Shown: positions 26,296 through 35,064, counted from the first letter of the stretch. The stretch is DNA of 64,000 nt from Noviherbaspirillum sp. UKPF54 (GCF_007874125.1 NZ_CP040128.1:2356001-2420000), one strand, 5' to 3'. Made by a program: numbers and translations. The notes: generated by a model from the sequence alone, not told the origin.

Positions 26296-27192
26296 ATGTC
26301 AATAAATCAAGCCGAATACTATAGCCAGCAATACAACGCCCGCGCCGCGATCCCCGATCATCCGCGCATCTTCACCCGCTGGCTGAAGGATTCGGCGACC
26401 GTGCGGCGCAGTCACGCGGCGCTGTTCGACCTTGCCTATGGCGAGGCCAGCGGCGAGCGGCTGGATTTCTTCCCGGCGCCGAAGAGCGGCGCGCCGCTGC
26501 TGGTATTCATCCACGGCGGCTGGTGGCGTTCGCTCGACAAGTCGGATTTCTCGTTCATTGCGCCGGCCTTTACCCGCGCCGGGTTCAATGTCGCGCTGAC
26601 CAATTATTCGCTGGCGCCGGAAGTCCCGATCGCCGAGATCGTGCGCCAGCAGTTGCGTGCCCTGGCGTGGCTGTACCGGCACGCCGACGCCTACGATTTC
26701 GATGCTCAGCGCATCGTGGTTGCCGGGCATTCGGCCGGCGCCCATCTGACCGCGATGATGCTCGCGGCGCTATGGCCGACGTTCGATCCGGAACTGCCGC
26801 CGGACCTGGTCAAGGCTGCAGTGCTGATGTCTGGCATTTACGATCTGGAGCCGGTACGGCATGCCGGCTTCGTCAACGTCGACCTGAAACTGACGGAAGA
26901 CGATATCGCGCCCCTGTCGCCCAGCGCCATGCCGCAGGCGCATGCGGCGCCGTTCATCACGGCCGTCGGCGGCCTCGAATCGGACGAATTCAAGCGCCAG
27001 ACCGGCCTCATCGCAAATGCCTGGCAAGCGAATCACCGCGCGGATATCGCGCTGCCGGACGCCAATCACCTCACCATCTGCGATGCATTCGCCACACCGG
27101 GACACCCCTTGCATGAAGCCAGCATCGCGCTGTTTTCCGACGCCGGATGCGTCCGTCCTGCCGGCGAAGAAGCATCGGTACAACAGATTTAA
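26296..27192 (+). CDS. Alpha/beta hydrolase (kynurenine formamidase/esterase-like)
   Basis: This is a 298-residue cytoplasmic hydrolase. The oxyanion-hole motif HGGWW (73-77) and the nucleophile elbow GHSAGAH with Ser146 are the hormone-sensitive-lipase-like pattern shared with KynB-type arylformamidases. The catalytic His is probably in PDANHLTICD, and the acid is likely the Asp/Glu in VGGLESDEFKRQ. The start ATG at 26296 is clear. It stands alone, divergent from the btuB operon across the riboswitch region, and no kynurenine pathway genes adjoin it. Formamidase is therefore only one option among esterases of this group. Confidence 0.8.
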   Translation: MSINQAEYYSQQYNARAAIPDHPRIFTRWLKDSATVRRSHAALFDLAYGEASGERLDFFPAPKSGAPLLVFIHGGWWRSLDKSDFSFIAPAFTRAGFNVALTNYSLAPEVPIAEIVRQQLRALAWLYRHADAYDFDAQRIVVAGHSAGAHLTAMMLAALWPTFDPELPPDLVKAAVLMSGIYDLEPVRHAGFVNVDLKLTEDDIAPLSPSAMPQAHAAPFITAVGGLESDEFKRQTGLIANAWQANHRADIALPDANHLTICDAFATPGHPLHEASIALFSDAGCVRPAGEEASVQQI

Positions 27193-27368
27193 AGCGTGTC
27201 CTTGGCCGTGCCAGACGGCCAGTATTATGATGTGGCAAATACGAAGTTGCGAATAGTCAACTCGTGACTGATAATCGTGTTTCAAAACGTTACAAAATGC
27301 CGGACACAGACCTGCGACAGGGTCGATTGTAAGAACAACGCCGACATCCATATTGGGAAAGCACTGAC

Positions 27369-28157
27369 ATGACCGACGCTGCAGATGATCTTGAAGCACT
27401 ATTTGACCAGGTAGCCGCACAGCGCGCGCAGACAGTACCCGACCCAGCCCCCGCAGCGGCGGAACAGGCCGCCGAACCCGTCGCCGTCGATGTCGCATGC
27501 GCCGTCAGCGCCGAACTGCAGGACGGCGATGCGGCATGCGTTGTACAGGACCAGTCGGGCAAGCCGATGTACGAGCGCCTGGGCGGCATCGTGCGCATGC
27601 TGCACGACTCGCTGCGCCAGCTCGGCTACGACCGCTCGCTGTCGAACGTCGCCGACCAGATCAGCGATGCGCAGGGTCGCCTCGACCACATCGCCGCGCT
27701 GACCGAGCAGGCGGCCAACAAGGTGCTCAACACGGTCGACACCTGCATGCCGGAACAGGAAGAACTGGGCAAGAAAGCCTCGGACATGGAAGGCCGCTGG
27801 GCGCAGCTGTTCGATGGCAAGCTCAGCATCGACGAATTCAAGGTGCTGGCCGGCGATTCGAAACAGTTCGCCACCGCCGTGCTGGCGGCCAGCGACGCCG
27901 AGAAGGCGCGGCTGCTCGACATCATGATGGCGCAGGATTTCCAGGACATTACCGGCCAGTTGATCAAGAAGATTATCGCCATCACGAACACCGTCGAGCT
28001 CGAGCTGGCGCAGCTGCTGCGCGATAATGCGCCGCCGGAGGTGAAGGCCGCGATCGCGGAACAGAAGCCGGTCGAACTGATGCAAGGTCCGTCGGCGCCG
28101 GAGACGGCGCTGGCGCAAAACGATGTCGACAGCTTGCTTGCCGATCTGGGGTTCTAA
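27369..28157 (+). CDS. cheZ: CheY-P phosphatase CheZ
   Basis: CheZ dephosphorylates CheY-P. The 262-residue protein is a long helical hairpin. The catalytic segment MMAQDFQDITGQ carries Asp193 and Gln197, equivalent to the Asp143 and Gln147 of E. coli CheZ. The extreme C-terminus QNDVDSLLADLGF is the amphipathic CheY-binding helix. A low-complexity Ala/Pro/Val segment (20-60) is family-specific filler. Its stop codon overlaps the ATG of cheA (TAATG), giving tight coupling. It is unusual in being next to cheA without cheY, cheW, receptors or flagellar genes. Confidence 0.9.
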   Translation: MTDAADDLEALFDQVAAQRAQTVPDPAPAAAEQAAEPVAVDVACAVSAELQDGDAACVVQDQSGKPMYERLGGIVRMLHDSLRQLGYDRSLSNVADQISDAQGRLDHIAALTEQAANKVLNTVDTCMPEQEELGKKASDMEGRWAQLFDGKLSIDEFKVLAGDSKQFATAVLAASDAEKARLLDIMMAQDFQDITGQLIKKIIAITNTVELELAQLLRDNAPPEVKAAIAEQKPVELMQGPSAPETALAQNDVDSLLADLGF

Positions 28158-29965
28158 TGGATGACATGCTCAAGGATTTCGTCGTCGAGGCGCTCGACCT
28201 CGCGACGAACGTGGAAGAGCACCTGCTCTCGCTGGAACGGCATCCGAACGACACGGATACCTTGAACGCGCTGTTCCGCTCCTTCCACACCATCAAGGGC
28301 GGCGCCGGCTTCATGAACCTTCCGGCCATCGTATCCGCCTGCCACCTGACCGAAAACCTGTTCGACGGCCTGCGCACCGGCAAGGTGCCGGTGACGCCGA
28401 CAGCGATCGAAGCCGGCCTGCAGGCCAGCGGGTTTGTCGGCGACCAGTTGAAACAGCTGGCCAACGGCGCCGCGCCGGAAACGTTGCCGGCGATGCCGGA
28501 CGCACTCAAGGATATCCTGACTCAAGCCATCGAAGGCAAGGCCGCGGCGGCAGTCGCAGCGGCACCGGCCGAAGCGCCGCAGGCCGCCCCGGCCACGGCC
28601 GCGCCAGCGGCTGCCACCCTGCCCGGCGGCGAGCTGGACTGGGAAGCGCTGTACCGCGCGGTTGTCCCGGCAGGCACGCTGCCCGCCCCGCAGGCGCCGG
28701 CCGCACCTGCGGCGGCGACCGTGACGCCGATTGCCAAGGCCGCGACCGAAGAGGGCGCCAAACCGGTCATCGCGCAGGTCAAGGAAGACACCATCCGCAT
28801 CGATGCGGTCAAGCTCGACGCCCTGCTGGAAGTCGCCGGCGAATCGGTGCAGGCCGCGAACCAGGCCGCCGTGCTGCTGGAAAAGCTGGCGCAGTTCAAG
28901 TTCGAAGGCCAGGCCGCCGCGCTCATGTCGACCTTGGCCGAAACCCTGGCGCGGGCGTCGCGCTATTCGACCGAACTGCAGCGCGCCACCCTGTCCACCC
29001 GCATGCAGCCGGTCGGTCGCCTGTTCCAGAAATTCCCGCGCCTGGTGCGCGAGCTGGCGAAGGATCTCGGCAAGGACGTGGATCTGGTGATCGAAGGCGC
29101 GGAAACGGAAGTCGATCGCGTCGTTGTCGACAGCCTGTACGATCCGCTGGTGCACATGCTGCGCAACGCGCTCGACCACGGCATCGAAACCGCCGACGAG
29201 CGCGCCGCCACGCCGAAGGCCGCGAAAGCCACCATCCGCCTGAAAGCCTGGCAGGAAGGCAGCAGCGTGATGATCGAGGTGTCGGACGACGGCAAGGGCA
29301 TGGATCCCGACCGCCTGCGCACCAAGGCGCTGTCCAAGGGACTGATCGGCGACAACGCGGCGCAGACCAAGGAAGAGGCGCTGCAGCTGATCTTCCTGCC
29401 GGGTTTCTCGACCAAGGAAGTCGCTTCCAGCGTTTCTGGACGCGGCGTGGGCATGGACGTGGTGAAGACGGCGGTGGAAAAGCACCGCGGCGCCATCCGC
29501 ATCGATTCCGAGCTGGGCGAAGGCACCCGCTTCACGATCCGCCTGCCGATCGAGCTGTCGATCGTGCCGACCATGCTGGTACGCACCTCCGGCGCCCTGC
29601 TGGCGATGCCGATGGCAGTGGTGCAGCGCGTGGTCGAACTGCCGGAAGAATTTTCCGCCGTCGGCGGCGCGCCGGTGCTGCGCGACCAGGGCCGGCCGCT
29701 GGCGGTGCGCTCGCTGGCGGAAATCCTCGGCTACGAACCGTGCCGTGAAAAGGTCGGGATCGTGATCGCCGCGCCGCACCCCTACATTCTCGCGGTGGAA
29801 GGCGTGGACGGCACGGCCGATCTCGTGATCAAGCCGCTGACCGCGCTGGCAGTCCCGGGCGTCAACGGCACGGCGCGTTCCGCCGAAGGCGAACTGGTGC
29901 TGGTGATCAGCCTCGCCTTCCTGCTGGACGGCTGCAAGATCATGTCCAACCGGCTGGCTGCATAA
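28157..29965 (+). CDS. cheA: Chemotaxis histidine kinase CheA, lacking a P2 domain
   Basis: This 602-residue CheA-type kinase has an HPt (P1) domain with the phosphorylated His44 in RSFHTIKGGAGFM. An Ala/Pro-rich linker (about 115-205) follows where P2 would be. Next come the dimerisation domain (STRMQPVGRLFQKFPRLVRE), the HATPase domain (N box HMLRNALDHGIE, G1 VSDDGKGMD, and a GFSTKEVASSVSGRGVGMDV stretch), and a C-terminal CheW-like domain (PTMLVRTSGALLAMPMAVVQ). No P2 CheY-binding domain is visible. It ends the cheZ-cheA pair and is followed by a convergent stem-loop. The partner receptor and response regulator must be encoded elsewhere. Confidence 0.92.
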   Translation: MDDMLKDFVVEALDLATNVEEHLLSLERHPNDTDTLNALFRSFHTIKGGAGFMNLPAIVSACHLTENLFDGLRTGKVPVTPTAIEAGLQASGFVGDQLKQLANGAAPETLPAMPDALKDILTQAIEGKAAAAVAAAPAEAPQAAPATAAPAAATLPGGELDWEALYRAVVPAGTLPAPQAPAAPAAATVTPIAKAATEEGAKPVIAQVKEDTIRIDAVKLDALLEVAGESVQAANQAAVLLEKLAQFKFEGQAAALMSTLAETLARASRYSTELQRATLSTRMQPVGRLFQKFPRLVRELAKDLGKDVDLVIEGAETEVDRVVVDSLYDPLVHMLRNALDHGIETADERAATPKAAKATIRLKAWQEGSSVMIEVSDDGKGMDPDRLRTKALSKGLIGDNAAQTKEEALQLIFLPGFSTKEVASSVSGRGVGMDVVKTAVEKHRGAIRIDSELGEGTRFTIRLPIELSIVPTMLVRTSGALLAMPMAVVQRVVELPEEFSAVGGAPVLRDQGRPLAVRSLAEILGYEPCREKVGIVIAAPHPYILAVEGVDGTADLVIKPLTALAVPGVNGTARSAEGELVLVISLAFLLDGCKIMSNRLAA

Positions 29966-29977
29966 ATCTGCGCCCGC

Positions 29978-30006
29978 GCGTCCTGCCGCCAATGCCGGCA
30001 GGACGC
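29978..30006. terminator. Palindromic stem-loop between convergent genes
   Basis: GCGTCCTGCCG ... CGGCAGGACGC is an 11-base perfect stem between the ends of cheA and the LysE-family gene. There is no T run on either side, so its termination role is uncertain. Confidence 0.45.
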
Positions 30007-30014
30007 TACCCCGC

Positions 30015-30662
30015 CTACTTTGCGCCGCGCCCGCCGGCTGCAGCAGTAAATACGCCAAGTCCGATGAAAGCGCCGGCCGTTACATAGCGGCCGATCGCTC
30101 CTGCGCTGCGCACCCGCGTCAGCAACGGCCCGACGATGCTGGCGGCCAGCACATAAATCGAGTCGGTCGCCACCGCGATGACGACAAAGATCGCCCCCAG
30201 GAGCACGCTCTGCGGCATGGCCGGAGCCCCCGGCTGCATGAACTGCGGCAGGAACGCAGCGAAAAAAATGGTGGTTTTCGGATTGAACAGCGCGACCACG
30301 AAGCCATCACGAAAAATCCTGGTCAGGCGCGCCGGAGCGAATTGCGTCTGGGCCGCTTGCTGCGCAGGCGCGCGCCAGGCCTTTATCCCCAGATAAATGA
30401 GATATGCCGCGCCGGCGTACTTGACCACGGTGAATGCCAGCGATGAAATCGCAAACAGCGCGGCCAGCCCGATCGCGGCCCCGACGGCATTGCCAAGGTT
30501 GCCCAGCGCGACGCCCGCCACGGAAGCCAGCCCGGCCGGCCGCCCCTGGGCCAGCGTGCGCGTGACCACGTAAATCACGGCGGGTCCGGGCGTCAGGGTA
30601 AGCGCGAGGCTCGCCACGAAAAATGCCGCCATCAGCGGCCATGCAGGGAACAGTTCGCTCAT
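30015..30662 (-). CDS. LysE/RhtB family exporter
   Basis: This 215-residue inner-membrane protein is of the LysE/RhtB family, which exports amino acids such as homoserine, threonine or leucine. The family N-terminus reads SLALTLTPGPAVIYVVTRTL. A GVALGNLGNAVGAAIGLAAL helix and the FNPKTTIFFAAFLPQF motif after the central loop follow, with about six membrane helices. The start is the ATG at 30662; the longer open frame upstream is not membrane-like and runs into the gap before the VOC gene. The substrate cannot be assigned. Confidence 0.88.
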   Translation of the reverse strand: MSELFPAWPLMAAFFVASLALTLTPGPAVIYVVTRTLAQGRPAGLASVAGVALGNLGNAVGAAIGLAALFAISSLAFTVVKYAGAAYLIYLGIKAWRAPAQQAAQTQFAPARLTRIFRDGFVVALFNPKTTIFFAAFLPQFMQPGAPAMPQSVLLGAIFVVIAVATDSIYVLAASIVGPLLTRVRSAGAIGRYVTAGAFIGLGVFTAAAGGRGAK

Positions 30663-30772
30663 CTCGGTTCTCCGAATTTTCCATTCCCGCCGATGATGCC
30701 ACACCGCGCGCCCGGCTTCACGCTCCGGCTCGACACCGCGTTCCTGCGGCAAAGCGCCGCGCCACGGATTGC

Positions 30773-31336
30773 TTATTTGCTGGCGAGCCGCTCCGCCTTT
30801 TCCTTCGACCAGGCGGCAAGCTTGTCGCGAATGCCCTTCTGCTCGGCAAACATCTGCGAATTGGACGCCAGTTGCGCGCACAATTCGAGGCGGATGCCGT
30901 TCGGATCGAAGAAGTAGATCGACTTGAACACGCGGTGATCGGTCACGCCGAGCACCTCGATGCCATGCGCTTCCAGCCGCGCCTTCATCGCTTCCAGCTG
31001 CTCGACGGTGTCGACGCGCAACGCAATGTGGTTCACCCAGGCCGGCGTATTTGGCGATGGCGCGGGCGCCACGTCGTCGCCCAGGTCGAAGAACGCGAGA
31101 CAGGAACCGTCCGTCATGCGGAAGAAGATATGCACGTACGGGCAGTATTCGCCGGTCGACGGCACGATGTCGGAGCGGATGTAGTGAAACAGCGGCAGGC
31201 CGAGGATGTCTTCATAAAAATGCCTCGTTTCTTCCGCATCGCGACAGCGGTAGGCGAAATGATGCAGTCCGTGAACCGGCACGGAGGCCGGCAAGGCAGC
31301 CGGCAGTCCGATCTGGGTAGTGGTTACCGAGTCCAT
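30773..31336 (-). CDS. VOC family (glyoxalase/extradiol dioxygenase-like) metalloprotein
   Basis: This 187-residue protein is built of paired beta-alpha-beta-beta-beta modules of the vicinal oxygen chelate superfamily. The metal ligands are likely His25 or His26 (HGLHHFAYRC), His103 (WVNHIALRV) and Glu151 (GIRLELCAQ). FFDPNGIRLEL is the common last strand. It is 9 bases downstream of the FAH-family gene on the same strand, so the two form an operon. The reaction is probably ring cleavage or isomerisation in an aromatic or related catabolic route, but the substrate is not readable. Confidence 0.82.
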   Translation of the reverse strand: MDSVTTTQIGLPAALPASVPVHGLHHFAYRCRDAEETRHFYEDILGLPLFHYIRSDIVPSTGEYCPYVHIFFRMTDGSCLAFFDLGDDVAPAPSPNTPAWVNHIALRVDTVEQLEAMKARLEAHGIEVLGVTDHRVFKSIYFFDPNGIRLELCAQLASNSQMFAEQKGIRDKLAAWSKEKAERLASK

Positions 31337-31345
31337 GACGCCTCC

Positions 31346-32341
31346 TTACTTCCGGGTTAGCTCAGCCGGCGCAACCTGCTGGTCGATCGCGCCGAAAATC
31401 GATTTTCCGTTCGCGTCGAGCATCTCGATGCGAATCCGGTCGCCGAATTTCATGAACGGCGTCTTGGCCGCGCCGTCGGCGATCATTTCGAGGCAACGCT
31501 TTTCGGCGATACAGCTGTATCCCTTCTTCGCATCCTTGTTCGACACCGTGCCGGAACCGACGATGGTTCCGGCGCGCGCGTTGCGCGTCCTGGTCAGATG
31601 CGCGATCAGCTGCGGAAAATTGAATACCATGTCGACGCCGGCATCGGGCTGGCCGACCAGCGCGCCGTTCCAGGTCACGCGCAGCGGCAGGTGCACCTTC
31701 CCCTCCTTCCAGGCTTCGCCAAGCTCGTCCGGCGTGACCGCAACCGGCGAAAAGCTCGAAGCCGGCTTGGACTGGAAGAAGCCGAAGCCCTTCGCCAGCT
31801 CCGCCGGAATCAGATTGCGCAGCGAGACATCGTTGACCAGCATGAGCAGCCTGATGTGCGATAACGCCCGTTCCGGTGTCGTCCCCATCGGCACGTCGTC
31901 GGTAACGACCGCCACCTCGCCCTCGAAATCGATGCCCCACTCTTCCGACGCCAGTACGATATCGTCAGCCGGGCCGATGAAGTCGTCGGAGCCGCCCTGG
32001 TACATCAGCGGATCGTGCCAGAACGATTCCGGCATCTCGGCATTGCGCGCCTTGCGCACCAACTCGACGTGGTTGACGTAGGCCGAGCCGTCGGCCCACT
32101 GGAAGGCGCGCGGCAGCGGCGCCATGCAGCGTTTCGGATCGAAGTCAAAGGCACGCGGCGCCTTGCCGGCATTGAGCTGTTCGTAAATCCGCTCCAGTTG
32201 CGGCGCGACGAAGCCCCAGTCGTCCAGCGCGCGCTGCAGCGTCGGCGCGATGCCGTCGGCGATATGCGCCGACTTGAGATCGCGCGACACGACGGCAAGC
32301 TGGCCGTCGCGGGTGCCGTCTTTAAGTGTGGCAAGTTTCAT
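31346..32341 (-). CDS. Fumarylacetoacetate hydrolase family protein
   Basis: This 331-residue member of the FAH superfamily hydrolyses or decarboxylates 2-oxo/dioxo acids at the end of aromatic degradation. The metal-binding core shows the acidic ligands in WGIDFEGEVAVVTDDV, and the GSGTVSNKD segment is typical. An N-terminal domain (MKLATLKDGTRDGQLAVVS) is as in FAA-hydrolase of Burkholderiales. The likely substrate class is fumarylpyruvate/fumarylacetoacetate or an oxalocrotonate-like acid. It is followed by the VOC gene and lies divergent to an IclR regulator, 110 bases away, that probably controls both. Confidence 0.87.
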   Translation of the reverse strand: MKLATLKDGTRDGQLAVVSRDLKSAHIADGIAPTLQRALDDWGFVAPQLERIYEQLNAGKAPRAFDFDPKRCMAPLPRAFQWADGSAYVNHVELVRKARNAEMPESFWHDPLMYQGGSDDFIGPADDIVLASEEWGIDFEGEVAVVTDDVPMGTTPERALSHIRLLMLVNDVSLRNLIPAELAKGFGFFQSKPASSFSPVAVTPDELGEAWKEGKVHLPLRVTWNGALVGQPDAGVDMVFNFPQLIAHLTRTRNARAGTIVGSGTVSNKDAKKGYSCIAEKRCLEMIADGAAKTPFMKFGDRIRIEMLDANGKSIFGAIDQQVAPAELTRK

Positions 32342-32404
32342 CCGGTCTCCTTGAAAGGTGGCGCAGGGTAGCGTGTAGAGGCAAACTGCTTTACCATTGC
32401 GACA

Positions 32405-32440
32405 ATTACGTATTATTAAATTAATTCACCATATCGTAAT
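32405..32440. promoter_or_regulatory. Possible operator in the IclR/FAH divergent region
   Basis: ATTACG at 32405-32410 and CGTAAT at 32435-32440 form an inverted repeat 24 bases apart within an AT-rich 36-base block, standing out from the GC-rich surroundings. It could hold the -10/-35 boxes and an IclR operator for the divergent genes. Identification is by position only. Confidence 0.35.
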
Positions 32441-32451
32441 CCCGCTCCAGC

Positions 32452-33324
32452 ATGAAATCAACCACCCTCTCGCCGGTCACGCCAGCCGAAACCGACGCCG
32501 TTAACGCGCGTCAAGGCATCCAGTCGGTGGAAGTGGCCGGCCCGCTGCTCCTGGCGCTGGCCAAGGCGCCCGGCCCGCTTGCGCTCTCCGCGCTGGCGAA
32601 AGGCGCCGGCATGCCGGCCGCCAAGGCCCACCGGTATCTGGTCAGCCTGATCCGCATCGGCCTGGTCGAGCAGGATGCGGCCAGCGGACTGTACGACCTT
32701 GGGACGCTCGCGCTCGAACTGGGGTTGGTTTCGCTGGGCAGGCTGGATGCGGTGCGGCTGGCGGACCGGACACTGGAGGCATTGCGCGATGCCACCAGCG
32801 AGACGGTCGCCTTGTCGGCCTGGGGCACTTTCGGCCCGACCTATATCCGCTTGCTGCAGTCGCGCCGGCCGGTCGCAATCAACCTGCAGATCGGCAGCGT
32901 GATGCCGATGACGTACACCGCCAGCGGGCTGTGTTTTGCGGCATTCATGCCGAAAGATGAAACGAAGGAACTGTTGCACGCCGAACTGATGCAGAATCGC
33001 CGCGAGCAGCTGGATGCGCCGCAATCGGAACAGGAATTCGCGCCGCTATTGCAGGAAACGCGGCAGCACGGGATGGCGCGCATGATCGGCCATCTCGATC
33101 CGGCGGCAGCGCGCGCACCCGGCCGCACGCGTGCCGCGGAACGCCTGATCGCCGGCTTCAACGCCTTCTCCGCCCCGGTGTTCGACCACGAGGGCAGGAT
33201 GCGCTTCGCACTGACGGTGGTCGGTTCCGCCGCCCAGATCGACCATGAGTGGGAAGGCCCGGTCGCGCAACAAACCAGGGCGCATGCGCGGCAGCTGTCG
33301 CAGCGCCTCGGCTACCGGGAATAA
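32452..33324 (+). CDS. IclR family transcriptional regulator
   Basis: This 290-residue regulator has an N-terminal winged helix-turn-helix (about 25-95; LALSALAKGAGMPAAKAHRY is the recognition region) and a C-terminal effector-binding domain (about 105-285) of the IclR type. The domain contains a ring-fold segment with ASGLCFAAF and a GFNAFSAPVFDHEGRMRFAL stretch. Divergent from the FAH-VOC pair, it is the likely local repressor or activator. The effector is presumably the aromatic or keto acid handled by these enzymes. Confidence 0.88.
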   Translation: MKSTTLSPVTPAETDAVNARQGIQSVEVAGPLLLALAKAPGPLALSALAKGAGMPAAKAHRYLVSLIRIGLVEQDAASGLYDLGTLALELGLVSLGRLDAVRLADRTLEALRDATSETVALSAWGTFGPTYIRLLQSRRPVAINLQIGSVMPMTYTASGLCFAAFMPKDETKELLHAELMQNRREQLDAPQSEQEFAPLLQETRQHGMARMIGHLDPAAARAPGRTRAAERLIAGFNAFSAPVFDHEGRMRFALTVVGSAAQIDHEWEGPVAQQTRAHARQLSQRLGYRE

Positions 33325-33894
33325 CTAGAACAAGCTGCCGACATTGAGCAGGGTGAGCACGCCCAGCACCGCGAAAATCGCCGCCGCAACCGCGTGCACC
33401 AGCTTCATCGAAACAGCCTTCGTGATTTTGCTGCCGAGCAGCACGGCGGGCGCGTTAGCGAGCATCATGCCGAACGTGGTGCCGGCCACGACCGCCCACA
33501 ACTGCTCGTATTTCGCCGCCAGTGCAACGGTGGCGATCTGCGTCTTGTCGCCCATTTCCGCGAGGAAGAATGCGATCACGGTCGCGCCGAACACGCCGAA
33601 GCGCGCCGGCTTGGCTTCCACATCATCCAGCTCGTCCGGCACCAGCATCCACGCCGCCATCGCGAGGAAGGACAGGCCGAGCACCCAGCGCATGGCATCC
33701 TTGCCCACATAAGCAGTGATCCAGTTGCCGACGGCACCGGCAAACGCATGGTTGAATATTGTTGCGACGAAAATACCGAGGATGATCGGAATCGGACGGC
33801 GGAACTTGGCGGCAAGCAGCAGCGACAGCAGTTGCGTCTTGTCGCCCATTTCGGCCAGGGCGACGATGCCGGATGAGACGAGGAAAGCTTCCAT
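33325..33894 (-). CDS. mneA: Mn2+ exporter of the GDT1/TMEM165 (UPF0016) family
   Basis: This 189-residue, six-helix inner-membrane protein has two copies of the family signature E-x-G-D-K-T: AEMGDKTQLLSLLLAA and AEMGDKTQIATVALAA, one in each inverted repeat, which is the expected cation-binding pair. The start ATG at 33894 gives the canonical N-terminus MEAFLVSSGIVALAEMGDKT; the frame extends 7 codons further. The Mn2+-sensing yybP-ykoY riboswitch in its leader supports a role in exporting excess manganese, as for MneA of Vibrio. Its stop directly abuts the converging IclR gene. Confidence 0.92.
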   Translation of the reverse strand: MEAFLVSSGIVALAEMGDKTQLLSLLLAAKFRRPIPIILGIFVATIFNHAFAGAVGNWITAYVGKDAMRWVLGLSFLAMAAWMLVPDELDDVEAKPARFGVFGATVIAFFLAEMGDKTQIATVALAAKYEQLWAVVAGTTFGMMLANAPAVLLGSKITKAVSMKLVHAVAAAIFAVLGVLTLLNVGSLF

Positions 33895-33959
33895 GAAAAC
33901 TCCAGGGCCGGACATGAACCGATGACCATGCGCACCCTCCGGCCCAAAGCAGAAGCGGC

Positions 33960-34068
33960 ATGGTCAAAGGTCTCGCCAAACCTGAAGTCGCTTGCGCCAT
34001 GATCGCGGATGGATCAAGTCTGTTGACGCAAGCCCCTCTCGCAATTCGGAGGGCGGCTACTCCCCAAT
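33960..34068 (-). promoter_or_regulatory. yybP-ykoY (Mn2+) riboswitch
   Basis: On the minus strand the leader contains GGGGAGTAG (34057-34065), then GCGTCAACAG, and finally GGCGAGACCTTTGACC (33962-33977). These are the conserved L1 and L3 sequences of the manganese-sensing aptamer. It lies 66 bases upstream of the GDT1-family gene, which it should switch on when Mn2+ is high. A ribosome-site-blocking hairpin is plausible but not verified. Confidence 0.93.
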
Positions 34069-34122
34069 GACGGACAGGATTCTAAGTCATTGCAGACAGG
34101 ATGTCGAGCCGACGGAAAATAG

Positions 34123-35064
34123 TTATAACTCGTAGCTGTCTTTCACGCCGCTCATCACCTGCTCGATCAGCTTGCGATTCATCGTGGGCGTCAGCAATTC
34201 GATGAAACTGTATACATAGCCGCGCAAATAGGCGCCTTGCTTCAACGCCACCCGGGAGACGTTAGTGCCGAACAGGTGGCCGGCGGAAATAGCCCGCAAG
34301 CCCTTGTCGCGCTCTTCGTTGAATGCCATTCCCGCAATGATGCCGATCCCCATGCCCAGTTCCACATAGGTCTTGATCACGTCGGCGTCGATCGCTTCCA
34401 GCAATACATCGGGCTTGAGGCTTCTTATCGCGAAAGCATGGTCGATCTTGGCGCGGCCGGTAAAGGCGCTGTCGTAAGTAATCAGAGGAAAGGTGGCGAT
34501 TTCTTCCAGGGTGATGGTGCTGGATTTGAGCAAGGGGTGCTCCGGCGGCACCACCACGACATGCTCCCATTGATAGCATGGCAAGGTCACCAGGCCGTCC
34601 ACGCTGGCAATCGCTTCGGTTGCGATCGCCATGTCCGCCTGGTCCTTGAGCACCATTTCCGCGATCTGCTTGGGATTTCCTTGCAATAGCGACAATCGTA
34701 CCTTGGGGAACCGGTGCATGAATGCCTGCACCACCGGCGGCAGCGCATAGCGCGCCTGGGTATGCGTGGTGGCGATGGTGAAGCTGCCGGTGTCCTGCGC
34801 CGCGAACTCCTTGCCGATGCGCTTGAGGCCGTCGATTTCCTGCATGATCAGCTCGACCGAGCGCAGCACCGCCCTGCCCGGCTCGGTCAGACCGCGGATG
34901 CGTTTGCCATGGCGGGTAAAGATATCCACGCCCAACTCTTCTTCCAGCTCGATGATGGCCTTGGACACGCCCGGCTGCGAGGTGTACAGCGCCTTGGCGG
35001 CCTCGGTCAGGTTGAAATTTTGCCGGACGGCTTCGCGCACGAAGCGAAGTTGATGCAGGTTCAT
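34123..35064 (-). CDS. cysB: LysR-type regulator CysB
   Basis: CysB activates sulfur assimilation genes, with O/N-acetylserine as effector. The 313-residue protein has the LysR helix-turn-helix (NLTEAAKALYTSQPGVSKAI, about residues 18-37) and a CysB-type effector domain with THTQARYALPPV (the TxTQARY effector/sulfate motif), LQGNPKQIAEMV, and a GMGIGIIAGMAF pocket loop. It is transcribed away from the TauE-cys operon, 133 bases apart, so it almost certainly regulates that operon. Confidence 0.93.
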   Translation of the reverse strand: MNLHQLRFVREAVRQNFNLTEAAKALYTSQPGVSKAIIELEEELGVDIFTRHGKRIRGLTEPGRAVLRSVELIMQEIDGLKRIGKEFAAQDTGSFTIATTHTQARYALPPVVQAFMHRFPKVRLSLLQGNPKQIAEMVLKDQADMAIATEAIASVDGLVTLPCYQWEHVVVVPPEHPLLKSSTITLEEIATFPLITYDSAFTGRAKIDHAFAIRSLKPDVLLEAIDADVIKTYVELGMGIGIIAGMAFNEERDKGLRAISAGHLFGTNVSRVALKQGAYLRGYVYSFIELLTPTMNRKLIEQVMSGVKDSYEL

